The notes under the pieces are model-generated. The model had not been told where the DNA came from and did not search any database. It saw only the letters and a list, made by a program, of their open reading frames with translations. The position numbers and the translations under genes were made by a program. Positions 29,987 to 41,023 of a stretch of DNA of 64,000 nt are shown here, piece after piece. Origin of the DNA: Callosobruchus maculatus (lineage: Eukaryota > Arthropoda > Insecta > Coleoptera > Chrysomelidae); the NCBI GenBank assembly GCA_951848785.1, contig CATOUR010000106.1, positions 2,728,001-2,792,000 of the forward strand. The letters are read 5' to 3'. Numbering within the stretch: position 1 is the stretch's first letter; each line of letters begins with the position of its first letter.

Positions 29987-30649
29987 ATGCCTACCAGAAA
30001 TCAGGCGGAGTTTGAAAGATCCCTTGTAGAGGCACTCCGTTCTAATAATATCGCTAGCGCCATCAGTGAAGCAATCATCAGTAACATAACAAAAAAACTG
30101 GCGGAAAAATTTAATTATTATGATGCCAAAATTGCTTCACTAGAGGCAGAAATTCAGTTGCTGAAGGTGAGCAATCAGAACAAAAACAGCGAATCTAACG
30201 AAGATCCACAAAAATTAATATACCAAGTCGATAATCTTCAACAGCAAGCAAAAAACAACAACATACGTCTTATGGGTGTTAAAGAAACGATAAATGAAAA
30301 TACTGTTGATCTGGTAAAAGGAATATTCTCAAATAAACTGAAAATAGGCGTCGACGATACAAATCAGATAATGACTGCATACAGGGTTGGCGTAAATTCC
30401 GGTAATCGACCGAGGCACATCATCGTAACGATGAAAAGTGTTTATTATAAAAATGTTGTATATGGTAAGAAAAGGGCCCTGAAGGGCACCGGTATCATAG
30501 TGAAGGAGGACCTAACCATTGGCCGTTTGAAAACTGTGAAAGAAGTGTCAGAAAAATATGGATTTAAAAATGTGTGGACTTTTAACGGTAACATTTTCGC
30601 TAAGACTGAAGATGGTGTAAAAAAAATAACATTGAACTATTCTGCCTAA
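29987..30649 (+). CDS. LINE ORF1 protein (RNA-binding, coiled coil), 220 aa
   Basis: The N-terminal half has heptad-like helix with Leu/Ile spacing (residues about 45-85, KIASLEAEIQLLKVSN, then DPQKLIYQVDNLQQQA), suited to trimerisation. NNIRLMGVKE (about 92-101) and the following alpha/beta region resemble the L1-type ORF1 RNA-binding fold. The C-terminal part (RHIIVTMKSVYYKNVVYGKK) is basic. ORF1 proteins coat the element RNA as a chaperone in a cytoplasmic RNP. No zinc knuckle is visible. The ATG is the first in frame, and the frame is intact. ORF2 follows downstream in the same transcript. Confidence 0.8.
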   Translation: MPTRNQAEFERSLVEALRSNNIASAISEAIISNITKKLAEKFNYYDAKIASLEAEIQLLKVSNQNKNSESNEDPQKLIYQVDNLQQQAKNNNIRLMGVKETINENTVDLVKGIFSNKLKIGVDDTNQIMTAYRVGVNSGNRPRHIIVTMKSVYYKNVVYGKKRALKGTGIIVKEDLTIGRLKTVKEVSEKYGFKNVWTFNGNIFAKTEDGVKKITLNYSA

Positions 30650-30731
30650 CTGTTTTGTCGGATGTGTACTTGCATTTTGTTTCTCGATTATCTACTTTAA
30701 TTACTTTGTGTTTTTAGTTTAGTTTTTAGTT

Positions 30732-32510
30732 ATGAATAAAAAAATTTCGTTGGGTCACCTAAACATACAGTCTTTAGTTCCTAAGTTTAACGACTTGAAA
30801 TACTATTTAGAAGATAAGAACTTTGATATACTGGCTATTTCTGAGACCTGGTTATCAAATACATACAGTTGTGATAATCTTAAAATACCAGGATATAATC
30901 TAATAAGAAAAGATCGTAGCTTTGGTAGAGGTGGTGGTGTTTTGCTGTATTTGCGTAATATGTTTAAATATGTTATTGTGGATGTTCCTGGCGATATTGA
31001 ACAATTATTTGTAAGAATAACTTATAATAAGTTTAACACTGTTATTGGTGTAGTATATAAGCCTCCAAACGTGAATTATAAACACTTCATAGATACCTTA
31101 GAGACATCACTAACCACCGGCATGTCTTATTCTGACAATGTCATTTGTGTTGGCGATGTCAATGTTAACTTTTTAGATCAACATTCTGGAGCAACCAAAT
31201 ATTTTAATAACATGCTAGCTTCCATAGAAATGAGACAACTAATCTCAGAAGCTACTCATATAACACCAAATTCTAGTTCGTTAATAGATGTGATACTGTG
31301 CAATAACGAATCTCTTATTGAATCAACTCTTGTTTGTAGCTCCGAATTTTCTATGCATGACTGTGTCAGTTGCTTGTTTGAAATCAACAAACCAGTTACT
31401 CAGGCCAAGATGTATACTTATAGGGATTTTAGTGGTTTTGATGAGGATTGCTTTCTTAATGATCTTTTCAACGCAGGTCTTGACCAGATATTTCATATAC
31501 ATGATATTGATGGAAAAGTAGACAAGTTCAACGCAATTTTACTTTACCTATACAATAAGCATGTCCCCCTTAAAACTATAAAGATTACAAGGAAAAAGGT
31601 TCCTTGGGTAAACGAGGAGATAAAACAGATAATGAGAAACAGAGATAAAGCTAAACTGAAACTGAGGAGAAACCATACACCGTCAAATTTCAATGAATAT
31701 AAAAATCTCAAAAATCAGGTAAATCATAAAATTGCTCTAGAAAAACGCAAATATTTTGATCAAATATCAAATAGCAGCAGCAAAGAGTTATGGAAAGAGT
31801 TACGAACGTTAAACATTAAAAGCAAAACGAAAAATAATGTGGACACCTTAATCCATGACCCAAATGTCGTCAATGACTTCTTTGTAGATAGTATCCCCGA
31901 TAGCCCTCATAATACTAATCTAATTGAGTTTTACGAGAAAAATCCTATTTGTGAAAAACAGTTTTCCTTCAGCCTGGTGAATGAATCTTTAATTGCATAT
32001 ACCTTAAGTTCCATAAAAAATACGGCCCCAGGCTCTGATGGCATGAATATATCATTCATAAAAATGTGCTGCCCATATATACTCACCTTTCTTGTAAATA
32101 TAATAAATAGTATTATTGTCACTTCAAAATTTCCTACTTCATGGAAAAATGCTTCGATTATACCCATACCTAAGCTCAGCAATCCTAAAAGTCTCTCTGA
32201 CCTCAGGCCCATAAGTATCTTATGTGGATTATCAAAACTTACTGAAAAAGTACTGGCTCGTCAATTTATCAAACATTTAGATGAAAATAAGATATTGCCG
32301 TCTACACAGTCAGGTTTCCGTTCTGGGTATAGTTGCACAACAGCTTTACTTCATATAACTGATGATATTATTCAAGCCTTGGACAGCGATTACTGCACAA
32401 TATTGGTCATGTTAGACTTTAGCAAAGCATTTGATACTGTCAACCATTCAACGCTATTAGCTATTTTGAAGTCATGTGGCCTTACAGATGAGTCATTATT
32501 GCTTTTTTAA
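30732..32510 (+). CDS. LINE ORF2, first part: APE endonuclease and RT N-terminal half (ends by frameshift)
   Basis: Endonuclease motifs: LGHLNIQSLVPK (about residue 7), ILAISETWL (catalytic Glu), GGGVLLYLRN, VIGVVYKPPN, VCVGDVNVNFL and SSLIDVILCN, then SMHD where SDH is usual. RT motifs: NTAPGSDGMN (about 430), FPTSWKNASIIPIPK, RPISILCGLSKLTEKVLA, QSGFRSGYSC, LVMLDFSKAFDTVNH. The frame ends at a TAA in the run GCTTTTTTAAATC (32500-32512). One T too many there breaks the frame: the +1 frame continues with KSYLQNRTQ. The enzyme nicks target DNA and primes reverse transcription from it. Confidence 0.92.
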   Translation: MNKKISLGHLNIQSLVPKFNDLKYYLEDKNFDILAISETWLSNTYSCDNLKIPGYNLIRKDRSFGRGGGVLLYLRNMFKYVIVDVPGDIEQLFVRITYNKFNTVIGVVYKPPNVNYKHFIDTLETSLTTGMSYSDNVICVGDVNVNFLDQHSGATKYFNNMLASIEMRQLISEATHITPNSSSLIDVILCNNESLIESTLVCSSEFSMHDCVSCLFEINKPVTQAKMYTYRDFSGFDEDCFLNDLFNAGLDQIFHIHDIDGKVDKFNAILLYLYNKHVPLKTIKITRKKVPWVNEEIKQIMRNRDKAKLKLRRNHTPSNFNEYKNLKNQVNHKIALEKRKYFDQISNSSSKELWKELRTLNIKSKTKNNVDTLIHDPNVVNDFFVDSIPDSPHNTNLIEFYEKNPICEKQFSFSLVNESLIAYTLSSIKNTAPGSDGMNISFIKMCCPYILTFLVNIINSIIVTSKFPTSWKNASIIPIPKLSNPKSLSDLRPISILCGLSKLTEKVLARQFIKHLDENKILPSTQSGFRSGYSCTTALLHITDDIIQALDSDYCTILVMLDFSKAFDTVNHSTLLAILKSCGLTDESLLLF

Positions 32511-33522
32511 ATCATATCTACAAAATCGTACCCAGTCTGTAAAATTCGAAGATAAAATTTCACAACCCCGAATAGTTAAATCGGGTGTTCCACAGGGATC
32601 TATTCTGGGCCCATTACTTTTCACGCTCTACACAAGCCAATTTCATAAATGCATTCAACACTGTTCTATACATACATATGCGGATGATACTCAAATTTAT
32701 TTATCTTTTCCAATTGCTGATGTAGATACTATGAACAATAATCTGAACATTGATCTGAATTGTCTGGCAGACGTAGCAGCTGATCATTCTCTTCTTCTAA
32801 ATCCTTCCAAATCAGTAGCGTTAGTATTTGCAAAGAAAACGGTTCGAACTTATCTAGAGTCTAAAGTTAACATCAGTATCAATAATAACAATATAAATAT
32901 TCTAGACAAGGCGAAAAATCTTGGATTGATAATTGATCGAGATCTGCGGTTTAGAGATCATATTTCGTGGAACATACAGAGGAGTTATGCATCTTTGAAG
33001 CTACTATATCCCCATAAAACGTATCTGCCAATAGAGACAAAAAAAAGGTTGTGTGATACTTTAGTGCTCTCACAGTTCAATTTTTGTTCAGCAGTATTTG
33101 CTCCATGCTTAGATCGAGACACTTTGAATCGCGTACAGCGTGTTCAGAATTCATGCATAAGGTTCATTTATGGCATAAGAAAATTTGACCATGTATCACA
33201 TAGGCTAAAAGATCTGAGGTGGCTTCCTATGGAAGATAGATTCAATGTTCATGCTATATGTCTTTTTCATAAAATAATAACAACCAAAACTCCTTCATAC
33301 TTGTATCAAAAAATTTCTTTTCACACAAACATTCACGATCTAAATACTAGAAATAAAAATTTAATTATTGTTGAATCTCATAAAACTACCCTATTTCAGA
33401 GAAGTTTCAGGTTTTCAATCTATAAATTATACAATTCTGTACCATTATCTTTTAAGAACGAAAGTCTTAGGAAATTCAAAGTTTTGATTATTGAACATTT
33501 CTTTAAAACTGTAGTTGTCTGA
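32476..33522 (+). CDS. LINE ORF2, second part: RT catalytic core and C-terminus
   Basis: Continues ORF2 from KSYLQNRTQSVKF. Contains SGVPQGSILGPLLFTLYTSQ, the catalytic box TYADDTQIYLSF, then NLGLIIDRDLRFRDH and the tail RNKNLIIVESHKTTLFQR. The YADD box is intact. The annotated overlap with the first part only reflects the frame change in the T-run near 32505; upstream residues in this frame are not part of the protein. Without a compensating frameshift the copy cannot make full ORF2. Confidence 0.92.
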   Translation: MALQMSHYCFFKSYLQNRTQSVKFEDKISQPRIVKSGVPQGSILGPLLFTLYTSQFHKCIQHCSIHTYADDTQIYLSFPIADVDTMNNNLNIDLNCLADVAADHSLLLNPSKSVALVFAKKTVRTYLESKVNISINNNNINILDKAKNLGLIIDRDLRFRDHISWNIQRSYASLKLLYPHKTYLPIETKKRLCDTLVLSQFNFCSAVFAPCLDRDTLNRVQRVQNSCIRFIYGIRKFDHVSHRLKDLRWLPMEDRFNVHAICLFHKIITTKTPSYLYQKISFHTNIHDLNTRNKNLIIVESHKTTLFQRSFRFSIYKLYNSVPLSFKNESLRKFKVLIIEHFFKTVVV

Positions 33523-33780
33523 TCTTGTAACTATCATGTTAACTTAGTTTTAGGTTTTTAGGTGACCCCCCATACATGTGCTCGTTTTCGTTTATGTGTG
33601 TCTTAGATGTTAAATTTAGACTAGTGGTTTTTATGATGCTGTACCAGGTATGCTGTTATTATCAAGGGTTGAGTGGTAGAGCACTTAATGTGAACTCGCC
33701 CTTGCGGTTTTCCTTTTACTGTAATAATTCTTATGTCTCTTCTGTTGTTATAATTATTGTCAAGTGGGAAAATAAAGCAT

Positions 33781-33809
33781 TTATTATTATTTATTATTAT
33801 TATTATTAA
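33781..33809. repeat. ATT/TTA tail of the LINE
   Basis: TTATTATTATTTATTATTAT and on: a simple-repeat 3' tail, typical of CR1/Jockey-like elements lacking poly(A). Confidence 0.85.
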
Positions 33810-34554
33810 ATATTTTCTATATACTATGTCTATATTAATCTCCTAACGAAAACAAAATATATCTGTCCCGCCGCCCATGCATTTCAAAGAGGACGCCGCC
33901 GGTTTGCCAGCGAGAACTTTTTTAGGTGATTCAATTCACAATAGTTAAACCATACCTGCTCAGGACCCAGGAAATTATTCCTCGACCTATCAATAATGAT
34001 AATGGTGCGTCAACACAAATACAACAGAGGTCTCTAGAATTAAATTTTCGATCAGTTCCCTTCATCTATGCTAACTTTTAATAATCATTAACTGAAAACG
34101 TAATCCGCGTCTTATATGAGAGGAGAGGGAACGAGTTAGGAGAGATGGAGTCCAGAATAGCCAGTGCCGATTCAGTTTGGGGAGTAGCTGATTGCGATGC
34201 TGATACTATTAAATTATAAGCCCTCAACTAAGCTGAGTCCAACTCACCAATATCTGCTAAGCTCCTCTATACTAGTTCATCCGTAAACGGTTTAACGAAC
34301 GTCAATATGATGACACAAGGGTATTTTAGTTCAAAAAATAGATGGCTGGCGGAGTTTTTCCTGGTAGCATTTATACAGGGTGCAAATTACTGAAATCTGA
34401 TAGCAAATCAGGTCATAAATACCTCTATGTTCAAAAACAAATGAACGTTATCGACAAAACCTATAAAATGCACTTTATATTTCATAACGACGAAAAAATA
34501 CAGGGTGATCAATTTATACTCCAAAGTTTGATACTTCCGTTATTATGGCAGATA
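33810..34554. other. Gap with one dispersed repeat (34025-34122)
   Basis: 34025-34122 (ATTTTCGATCAGTTCCCTTC to CGTAATCCGCGTCTTATATG) repeats 26285-26380. The rest shows a CCCTGTATAA-like string around 34370-34510 (ACAGGGTGCAAA, ACAGGGTGATCA) but no paired ends. No gene; a 100-codon frame at 34342-34644 has no motif. Confidence 0.5.
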
Positions 34555-34994
34555 CAAAAAAATGAAGTCAAGTTGATTGACTCAGTACTCCCCACACATT
34601 ACGGTGATACCAGTTTATCATTTTCCCATAGCATGAAGCTATAGTCTGAGATCCCTTTGTAACCCCCCCCCCCCCCACCCAAAAAAGTAGAAAATGATCA
34701 TTAAGCCCTAAAATGCCTAAAAACGAAGTTTGAGGAAATTTTAACATTTTTTGTTTTTTACTAATTACTCCGCCGCCCATGCACCGATTTTCAAAATTAT
34801 AGGAGCATTACCTACTACGACCCTACAGCATAACGCTACCCAAATTTCATCATAATCCATGCAGCGGTTACTGAGATTAAGAGACTAGAAGGACGCAAAC
34901 AGACAGACCGACAGACCGACGGAAATGAGTGACGTGGATTTTCGTTATCTACACATCATAAGACGCTCAACAAGCCTATTGACTCAAAATGCTT
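34555..34994 (-). repeat. Rep-A copy with internal deletion
   Basis: Hairpin end and TACTCCCCACAC (34586-34597), a CCCCCCCCCCC run, then directly the last unit block and microsatellite (34898-34922), with the central units missing. It ends at about 34994 before the 5' terminus. Confidence 0.85.
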
Positions 34995-35640
34995 GATGAT
35001 TATCGTGCTCTCTATCTACGATCATAACCTTGGTCTTGTTGTAGTTAATACCAAGACCATATGCTGAGAAGCAGCAATAAGGGTTGCATCGTCAGCAAAT
35101 CTTGAGTTGGATATTTTGCTTCCGCCAATAGTTATACCGCCATTGCAGTGGTCCAATACCTGTCTCATCACAAATTCAGAGTAAATATTAAATAACATCG
35201 GAGATAATACACATCCCTGGCGAACTCCTTTTCTGGTTGCCATCAATTCTTAGACAAGCCGAATTAGACTCATAGAGCTGCTGTATGTGAAACACTAGGT
35301 GATAAGGAACTCCCATAGAGATGAGGATTTCCCACAGTTTAGGTCACTTTACGTTATCAAACGCCTTGGAATAGTCCACAAAGCAATTTGTCTTAAGTTT
35401 AAGGGTCTGTTCACGCGTACCGCGTCCTTTCACGAAACCTGCCTGCGCCTGAGAAATTTGCCAGCCAATAAAACCCTCCAAACGATATTGTAAAATATAC
35501 AGTAGAACCTTACTTGCATGAGATTAACGAAAGTAGGCGATGATTGTCTGGATTTGTTAGAGATCCCTTTTTATGAAGTGGGACAAAAACTGATGTGCAC
35601 CATTCCATTCCCAATCATTTTAACGTTTCGGTAGAAATTT
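34995..35640 (-). pseudogene. RTE-like LINE RT fragment
   Basis: Minus-strand motifs ATRKGVRQGCVLSPMLFNIY, SEFVMRQVLDHCN, SRFADDATLIA and LVLTTTRPRL, then in other frames KGRGTREQ and related RT-finger segments up to about 35640. It is the same family as 21105-22415, with several deletions (for example between KGVRQ and the KAFD block). Non-functional. Confidence 0.85.
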
Positions 35641-36120
35641 GACAGAAGGTTATGGTAAAACAAGTATAGGGGATAAACCACTTGAGCCAGGGAAGTATCT
35701 AGAACGAGGTTCAACGTCCACATTTGTTTCTGTGTGAGGATCTCGGTTCATTGACTCCATTAACAAAATATTTTCTGTTACAAAGGCAATAAGGTAAAAG
35801 GAAAGTTTAAACAGATTATGTTGAACAAATGGAAAGGAGTAATGAAACTCGAAATAAGCCCCTTAGGTTTTTTATTATTTTGATAGCTCTCCACGAATAT
35901 TTGATTTCCAGCCGAATTTCCAGCTAATTCCCAGCTACGGAAAATTAAATTAACTATTAATAGCGACAAAGCTTTTTCCAATTGTGTTTACAGCATTCAT
36001 TTTTGGTTTGCTCGCAAAAATGTTCGATTTTACGCAGCGGGTGGGATTTGTCACTGTGGACTGTTTATTAACAAATAAAATCCCCTATAGCCGCACAGTG
36101 TCGTAATCAGGATATCCATC
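35641..36120. other. No gene seen
   Basis: A 67-codon minus-strand frame at 35778-35981 lacks motifs. Unassigned. Confidence 0.4.
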
Positions 36121-36220
36121 CTAAGTACACACATAAAAAGAAATTCTCAATTCAAGAATTTTAATAACCTTGTAAAGCTATACTTGCGACAGGAGCATCT
36201 GTCAATCTCTGGTAGTTTTT
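36121..36220 (-). repeat. Dispersed repeat related to 15465-15565
   Basis: In reverse complement: AACTACCAGAG, then ACAAGGTTATTAAAATTCTT and GAGAATTTCTTTTTATGTGT, matching 15466-15565. Confidence 0.65.
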
Positions 36221-36589
36221 AAATTTTAGCTTTTAGCTTTTATACTATCTACCAGTTACTATTTACTACTCCTAGTATATTTCTGACACGTCAGTTGTCA
36301 AAAATCATTCAACATATTATAGACCTCTGTTAACAACATACATATAAAAATACTCTATTGGACCTCTTCGTAAGAAATTAAATATAATAGTTTATCCTTA
36401 CATATTATTGACTGTTTTCAAAATTCTAAATAATAGTGCATAGCCTGTATTGTCCAAAATTATAAAAACGAAATACGTCATTTATGTATAACGACACAGA
36501 TTCACTCATACGGTACCAACCTTCGAGGATACACAATTCACACAGGCTTATGTAAACTCAACAAGAACTCAACCAAATTATCGTCTTCA
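36221..36589. other. No gene seen
   Basis: Unassigned AT-rich DNA. Confidence 0.4.
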
Positions 36590-37190
36590 ATGACAATGGA
36601 AATTTGCTGAAAAACCTTAGTAAAAAATTTAGACGAACTAGGCTAAAGAGACAAGATTATAAAAATTACTTACAGCAAATCAATTATAACTTGAAACAAC
36701 ATCGGTAACATATATAAGGTCAAAGAGAAGCTGAAGTACGACAGAAATGGATATTTTTTCACAGAATACTAGCGACTGCAATGTGCTAGAGACTGCCAAT
36801 ATCCAAAACTATTAAACATTTTGAAGTAAAAGGTTTATTATCTTCAGAATGGAATTTCACATTTAATGATATAAAAAAGTTTTCAATTCTGTCAAGTCAA
36901 AAGTAACGATACCTCTGATTGAAGTTCTGACAATTCTTCAATACCTATTAGCAAGATCACAGAGAATGAAGATTGAATTGAGATTTGTTTAAATTATAAA
37001 ACATAATTTACCTGACAGAAAATTTAAATCCCATTTGTCAGACTTTTTTACACCATTACATGTTATTGATAATTGCGTGCTGGAGCAACAATGGCTGGCA
37101 GTTTTTCTTTCGGTTCAGGGTTTTTAATTGTTTTTGAAATTTTTAACCTGTACTACATTACAATAACCAGTAGGTTGTGAAAAATATCTA
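36590..37190. repeat. Relict of the foldback family core
   Basis: GGTCAAAGAGAAGCTGAAGT, ACACCATTACATG and GCGTGCTGGAGCAACA correspond to the arms and centre of 27174-29350 (compare 27958-27990 and 28095-28130). It is heavily diverged; boundaries are approximate. Confidence 0.65.
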
Positions 37191-37299
37191 AAAATAACTC
37201 GAGACGTGTAAGAACAAAGCATGGCTTTCTATCCATTCAATAACGATAATGTCGGTTGCAAATATGACGAGAGACCAGTTGTGTAAGAGAGATGAACTG

Positions 37300-38340
37300 G
37301 TTGTGTAAAGATTGCGCCAGTTTACGCAGTTAAGCCCCTTTGAACGGGGTCAGATTGTAGGCCAAATAGAACGTGGTGCTTCTTCCAGAGCAATTGCTCT
37401 AACCATGGGGCGTAACGTGGCTACGTGGTAGCATGACGCCATAGATCGCAGAAGGGCGAATGCAGCGAGCTAGAGGTTTTGGAGCACGTAGAAGAACTAC
37501 AGACCGCAAAAATCGTCACCTACGACTACTGGCCCTCCGAGAAAGAATGCGATCCACTCGAAGTATTGCTGACGCTTGGTATGCAGCTATAGGGAGGCCC
37601 ATTTGAATCTCCACGGTGTAGATTAAGTGAAATGGGCTTAGGATCATATCATCCACATATGGTGCTTCCACTCACTGCAAATCATCGTCGCCAACGGCTA
37701 GATTGGTGCCAAGAACACCGACAACGGCATGCTGAGTGGATTCAGATGGCCTTCTCCGACGAGTCCAGGTTTTGTCTGGGGGCACGTGATGGACGCCAAC
37801 GCGTAAGACGACGACGGGGTGGACGACGTGATCTCCAGTTTGCTGTTGAGCGCCATGTACACTGTCGTATTGGTTTAATGGTTTGGGGTGTCATTGCATA
37901 CAACAGCAAGTCACTTTTACTTGTGATTCGTGGCACAAACACTGCGCAACGTTATGTGAGTGAGGTGTTAGAACCAATAATTGTCTTTCCATATGTCCGA
38001 TGCCTCGAAAAAGGTTTTTTCCGACAAGATAATGCAAAAAGTATGAGATTGTATGAGTGGATACAAAGGCGATTTACGCTATCCTCCGGCCACGCTGGAT
38101 GAACTTGAACATGCTGTGAGGGCAGCTTGGGAGGCTGTACCTCTAGAGTTTATCGACAACCAGATTACGAGCATGCCGCGTAGGCTAGAGGAGTGCATTC
38201 GTCAACATGGAGGGCCCACCCATTATTGATCAGTATTTTTTTGTAAACTAATTATGGCAAATCAGTCCGTTTATTATTGTATTTAGTCCTATCCCATTTC
38301 ATCAACAGCAACCCTTTTTTCTCAGTGTTCAGATTTCATT
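37300..38340 (+). mobile_element. Tc1-like transposon remnant
   Basis: It covers most of a Tc1-type transposase gene (see 37310-38227) and a 3' flank ending TTTTTTCTCAGTGTTCAGAT with TTGCGAGTAG. The same 3' flank follows the copies at 50041-50530 and, inverted, 61390-61540, so this block is the element's real 3' end. The 5' inverted end is not clear. Confidence 0.8.
37310..38227 (+). pseudogene. Tc1-like transposase, broken
   Basis: The N-terminal HTH reads QFTQLSPFERGQIVGQIERG and RAIALTMGRNVATW then a stop near 37428. The second HTH is RARGFGARRRTTDRKNRHL. The open frame 37632-38102 gives the catalytic FSDESRF (first Asp), GLMVWGVIAYN and FFRQDNAK (second Asp). The segment with the third acidic residue (PxLxPIEH) is deleted, so the sequence jumps to YEWIQRRFT and then, in another frame, to LDELEHAVRAAWEAVPLE. 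Frameshifts, the stop and the deletion make it inactive. Confidence 0.88.
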
Positions 38341-39084
38341 TGCGAGTAGCACAATATACAAAGTAACTTAAATGATGACTTTGGAGGATCTTAAAAAGCA
38401 AATTAAGATAAGAATCTTAGTTCGTTTTTTTAAGAGTAGATACCCAAAGTAACTTCGGATACTTTCTAATAAAAATAACTTGTATAGTATCTAGATACTT
38501 TTTCAAAGTATCTTTGACAGCTCTGTTTGTGGTACGGATCTGTATTCCCTTTTGGTTAAACGTTTCATGAAAAATGAAATATTTCCCACTGATTCCATGG
38601 AAATGCATGGGAAAAATATACAGTTCTGGTGGTAGTTACTGCGGGCAAACCTGAACACCTCACCTAAACAGTTGACTTGATGTATTACCGTTTAAATCGA
38701 TTGACATGTAACACGCTTCCAGTTTATACGAACCGGGGTATCAGATTTATTAAAAAATCCGGGCCTATCATTTTACGCGTAGTTTTCCGAATGCCCATTT
38801 TTAGCTCTTTGTAAACTAACAGCAAAAAATTATAAATATGGGAACGGACGAATTGAATACATACGAGGAAGTATCACAAAATGATGATAGAAGATTATTT
38901 AAAAATATTCTTCAAAGTACTTCCTCCCATCGCTACCGAAAAACTTCTGAGAAATAATTTTTTGAAACTCTATTCAGTATACCCGTCATAGCATTGTTGA
39001 GATCTAAATTTGTCTGAAATTTTCGCTCTCAATTCTTTTTCCAGTGCTAACAAGAAATTTGGAAATCCTCTATCCCTACACCAT
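38341..39084. other. No gene seen
   Basis: Unassigned. No ORF with motifs on either strand. Confidence 0.4.
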
Positions 39085-39280
39085 CCTCATAAAAAAATAC
39101 AGTGATCAGGGACCTTTGAAACATCTAAAAACGAGGTTTGAGCGATTATGAGATTTTTCGTTTGTTTATTTCTGCTCCGCCACTGGCAAGAATTCCAACT
39201 GTTACCATTTCCTACACGGTAGTAATACGGTGTCACAATTTCATCAGAATCAAGTTCGTAGTTTTTAAGTTACACGTTAT
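39085..39280 (-). repeat. Solitary Rep-A tandem unit, diverged
   Basis: GTGATCAGGGACCTTTGAAA, CATCTAAAAACGAGGTTTGA and CACGGTAGTAATACGGTGTC match the first half of the unit. No Rep-A end is nearby. Confidence 0.7.
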
Positions 39281-40189
39281 GGGCCGATTTTATCAACAGG
39301 CGCATTTTAACAAAGGCTTTGACCAATCAGAGCAGCCCGTTCAAGAACATGCATCTGTCAAAGTTCTCTGAAAACTATTGATTTCTCTTGAAGTTTACCT
39401 CAAAAAGGTTAAAAATGACATGCTTTATATACAAATCGACCATTATGAACCGTCTAGTATCTTTTCCAGTCTGATTTCCCATCCTAAATGGGTGAAAAAT
39501 TGCATTTTCTTGTTTAATCAAAAGTTTAGCAATTGCTAATTTCAACCAATCAGATTCCTCAAAAACTGTACATTTGATCGCTGGTTTTTTCTTCTGCTAA
39601 ATGATGATGGCAAAAAATTAGGGTTTTGAATAATTTTTCTGTTTTTTTTTTCGCAATAATCCAACAGTTATATCAAAATAAAAATGAGTTTTTGAATCCA
39701 GAACCGAAAACACGCCGACGACTCCTGACCCGTGTGACGTACTTCATGAAAATACTTGTAACAGTTGTAACTAAAATGTATATTTTTTGCAACATAGGCG
39801 ATGAATGAAGTTTGCAGCTCGAGACGAAGTCAACGATCGAAATAAATATCTTTTTGAATGTTTGAAATTAGATCACAGATCCCAGTAATAAAGTACCTAA
39901 ACAAATATCTTCTGAGGCGATTTTACTGTAGCATGCTGGGTGGCCGAGTGGCAGAGTAGCCGACATCGTATGACTTCGTATCGGTGGTGGTGTTGGTTCC
40001 ATGTAAAAAAAATAATTTTTGATTCATCACTTTTTGATATACAGTACGTTCATTTGACAGCGATTCGGATATAAAAATGGTCCTAACTTTAGAAATACCC
40101 TGTATAATGTAACAATACCCTATATTGGAAGAACGGAAATCATTAGTAGAATTTGAATTAGGAATAATATATACGGTGTCTCATTTAAA
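39281..40189. other. Gap with a weak tRNA-like A-box sequence
   Basis: At 39945-40010 GGTGGCCGAGTGGCAGAGTA resembles the 5' part of a Ser/Leu-type tRNA, but no B box or acceptor pairing follows. Other ORFs lack motifs. Several CCCTGTATAA strings start at about 40107. Confidence 0.4.
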
Positions 40190-40360
40190 AAAATGCATGT
40201 TTGCAACACCACGTAGTTATGGATCACCTTGTATAGATCTAAATATGTTCTGAGCAGGAAGAATATCCGGGGCTACAACTTTTATATACAGCTTTTTTCG
40301 CTATCTTCTACAGTAGTGGCGTTATCGACAGAGCCGGTACTAAAAACTCACCCTGTATAA
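40190..40360 (+). repeat. CCCTGTATA-type repeat, first copy
   Basis: TTTGCAACACCACGTAGTTA, then CGCTATCTTCTACAGTAGTG and GGTACTAAAAACTCACCCTG recur at 42185-42320 in the same orientation, with an indel in the middle. Confidence 0.75.
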
Positions 40361-41023
40361 TAATATATAGAGGGTTCTATTAAAATACTATGAATCACCC
40401 TGTATAAAAGTTAAAATGTTAGTGAAAATATTTTAACGTTATAGCTCTCAAGGCTTATAGACTTTTAAAATATGTTTTAGTAAGCTCACAATCTTCCGTC
40501 CACTCACCGTTGGCCCACCCTGTATAATCGAGTATTACATAAATCCTCAAATGAGCGTTATGGTAGTACCGGAATTTTTAAGGCAATTCCTCCGTAGCCA
40601 CTTCCGTTGTTCGTTCTTTGTTCTTCATACAAGCTCATCAAACTTACGCTCAAACTATTTCACATATAACTACAGCCAGAGGCGATGCTACTAGTTGTTA
40701 GTTGTTTGCCTTCAGCTCACTGCTCAATATTCAGTTACCAATAGATTATGTATTATATGTATATGCATACGAAGTGCATTGTCAAGTTATAATTAGTTGC
40801 TCAACGACTTATTCTCAAGAAATTAGTTTCTCCGGTATATACGTAGGGTGATCAAAAAGTTTTGACATATCATCACACAGTTCTTGCATTTTCTTGTAGC
40901 TAAAACCGTTACTCCTTTATTATTTACTTTGTATCTTTCACTAACTTTACCTAAATATTTTTTGTAATAGGGCACACAAAAAAGGTAGCACCAAATTTGA
41001 TGATAAGTCACTATAAGCAAAAA
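40361..41023. other. Gap with further CACCCTGTATAA strings
   Basis: Strings at 40396 and 40517 resemble element ends, but no inverted partners are clear. No gene. Confidence 0.4.

Larger units (their letters stand above)
29621..33809 (+). mobile_element. Nearly full-length two-ORF LINE (Jockey/CR1-like)
   Basis: Order: 5' UTR with 13-bp repeats, ORF1 (29987-30649), an 82-bp spacer, ORF2 with endonuclease and RT (30732-33522, one frameshift), a 3' UTR of about 260 bp, and an ATT-rich tail (33781-33809). The length of about 4.2 kb and both ORFs are normal for the group. The 5' boundary is approximate, and I could not identify a target duplication by eye. It is the least decayed element in the window. 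Confidence 0.88.

Noticed and set aside
39945..40010. tRNA gene (Ser/Leu-like start GGTGGCCGAGTGGC)
   Set aside because: No B box, no paired acceptor or T arm. At best a decayed SINE head.
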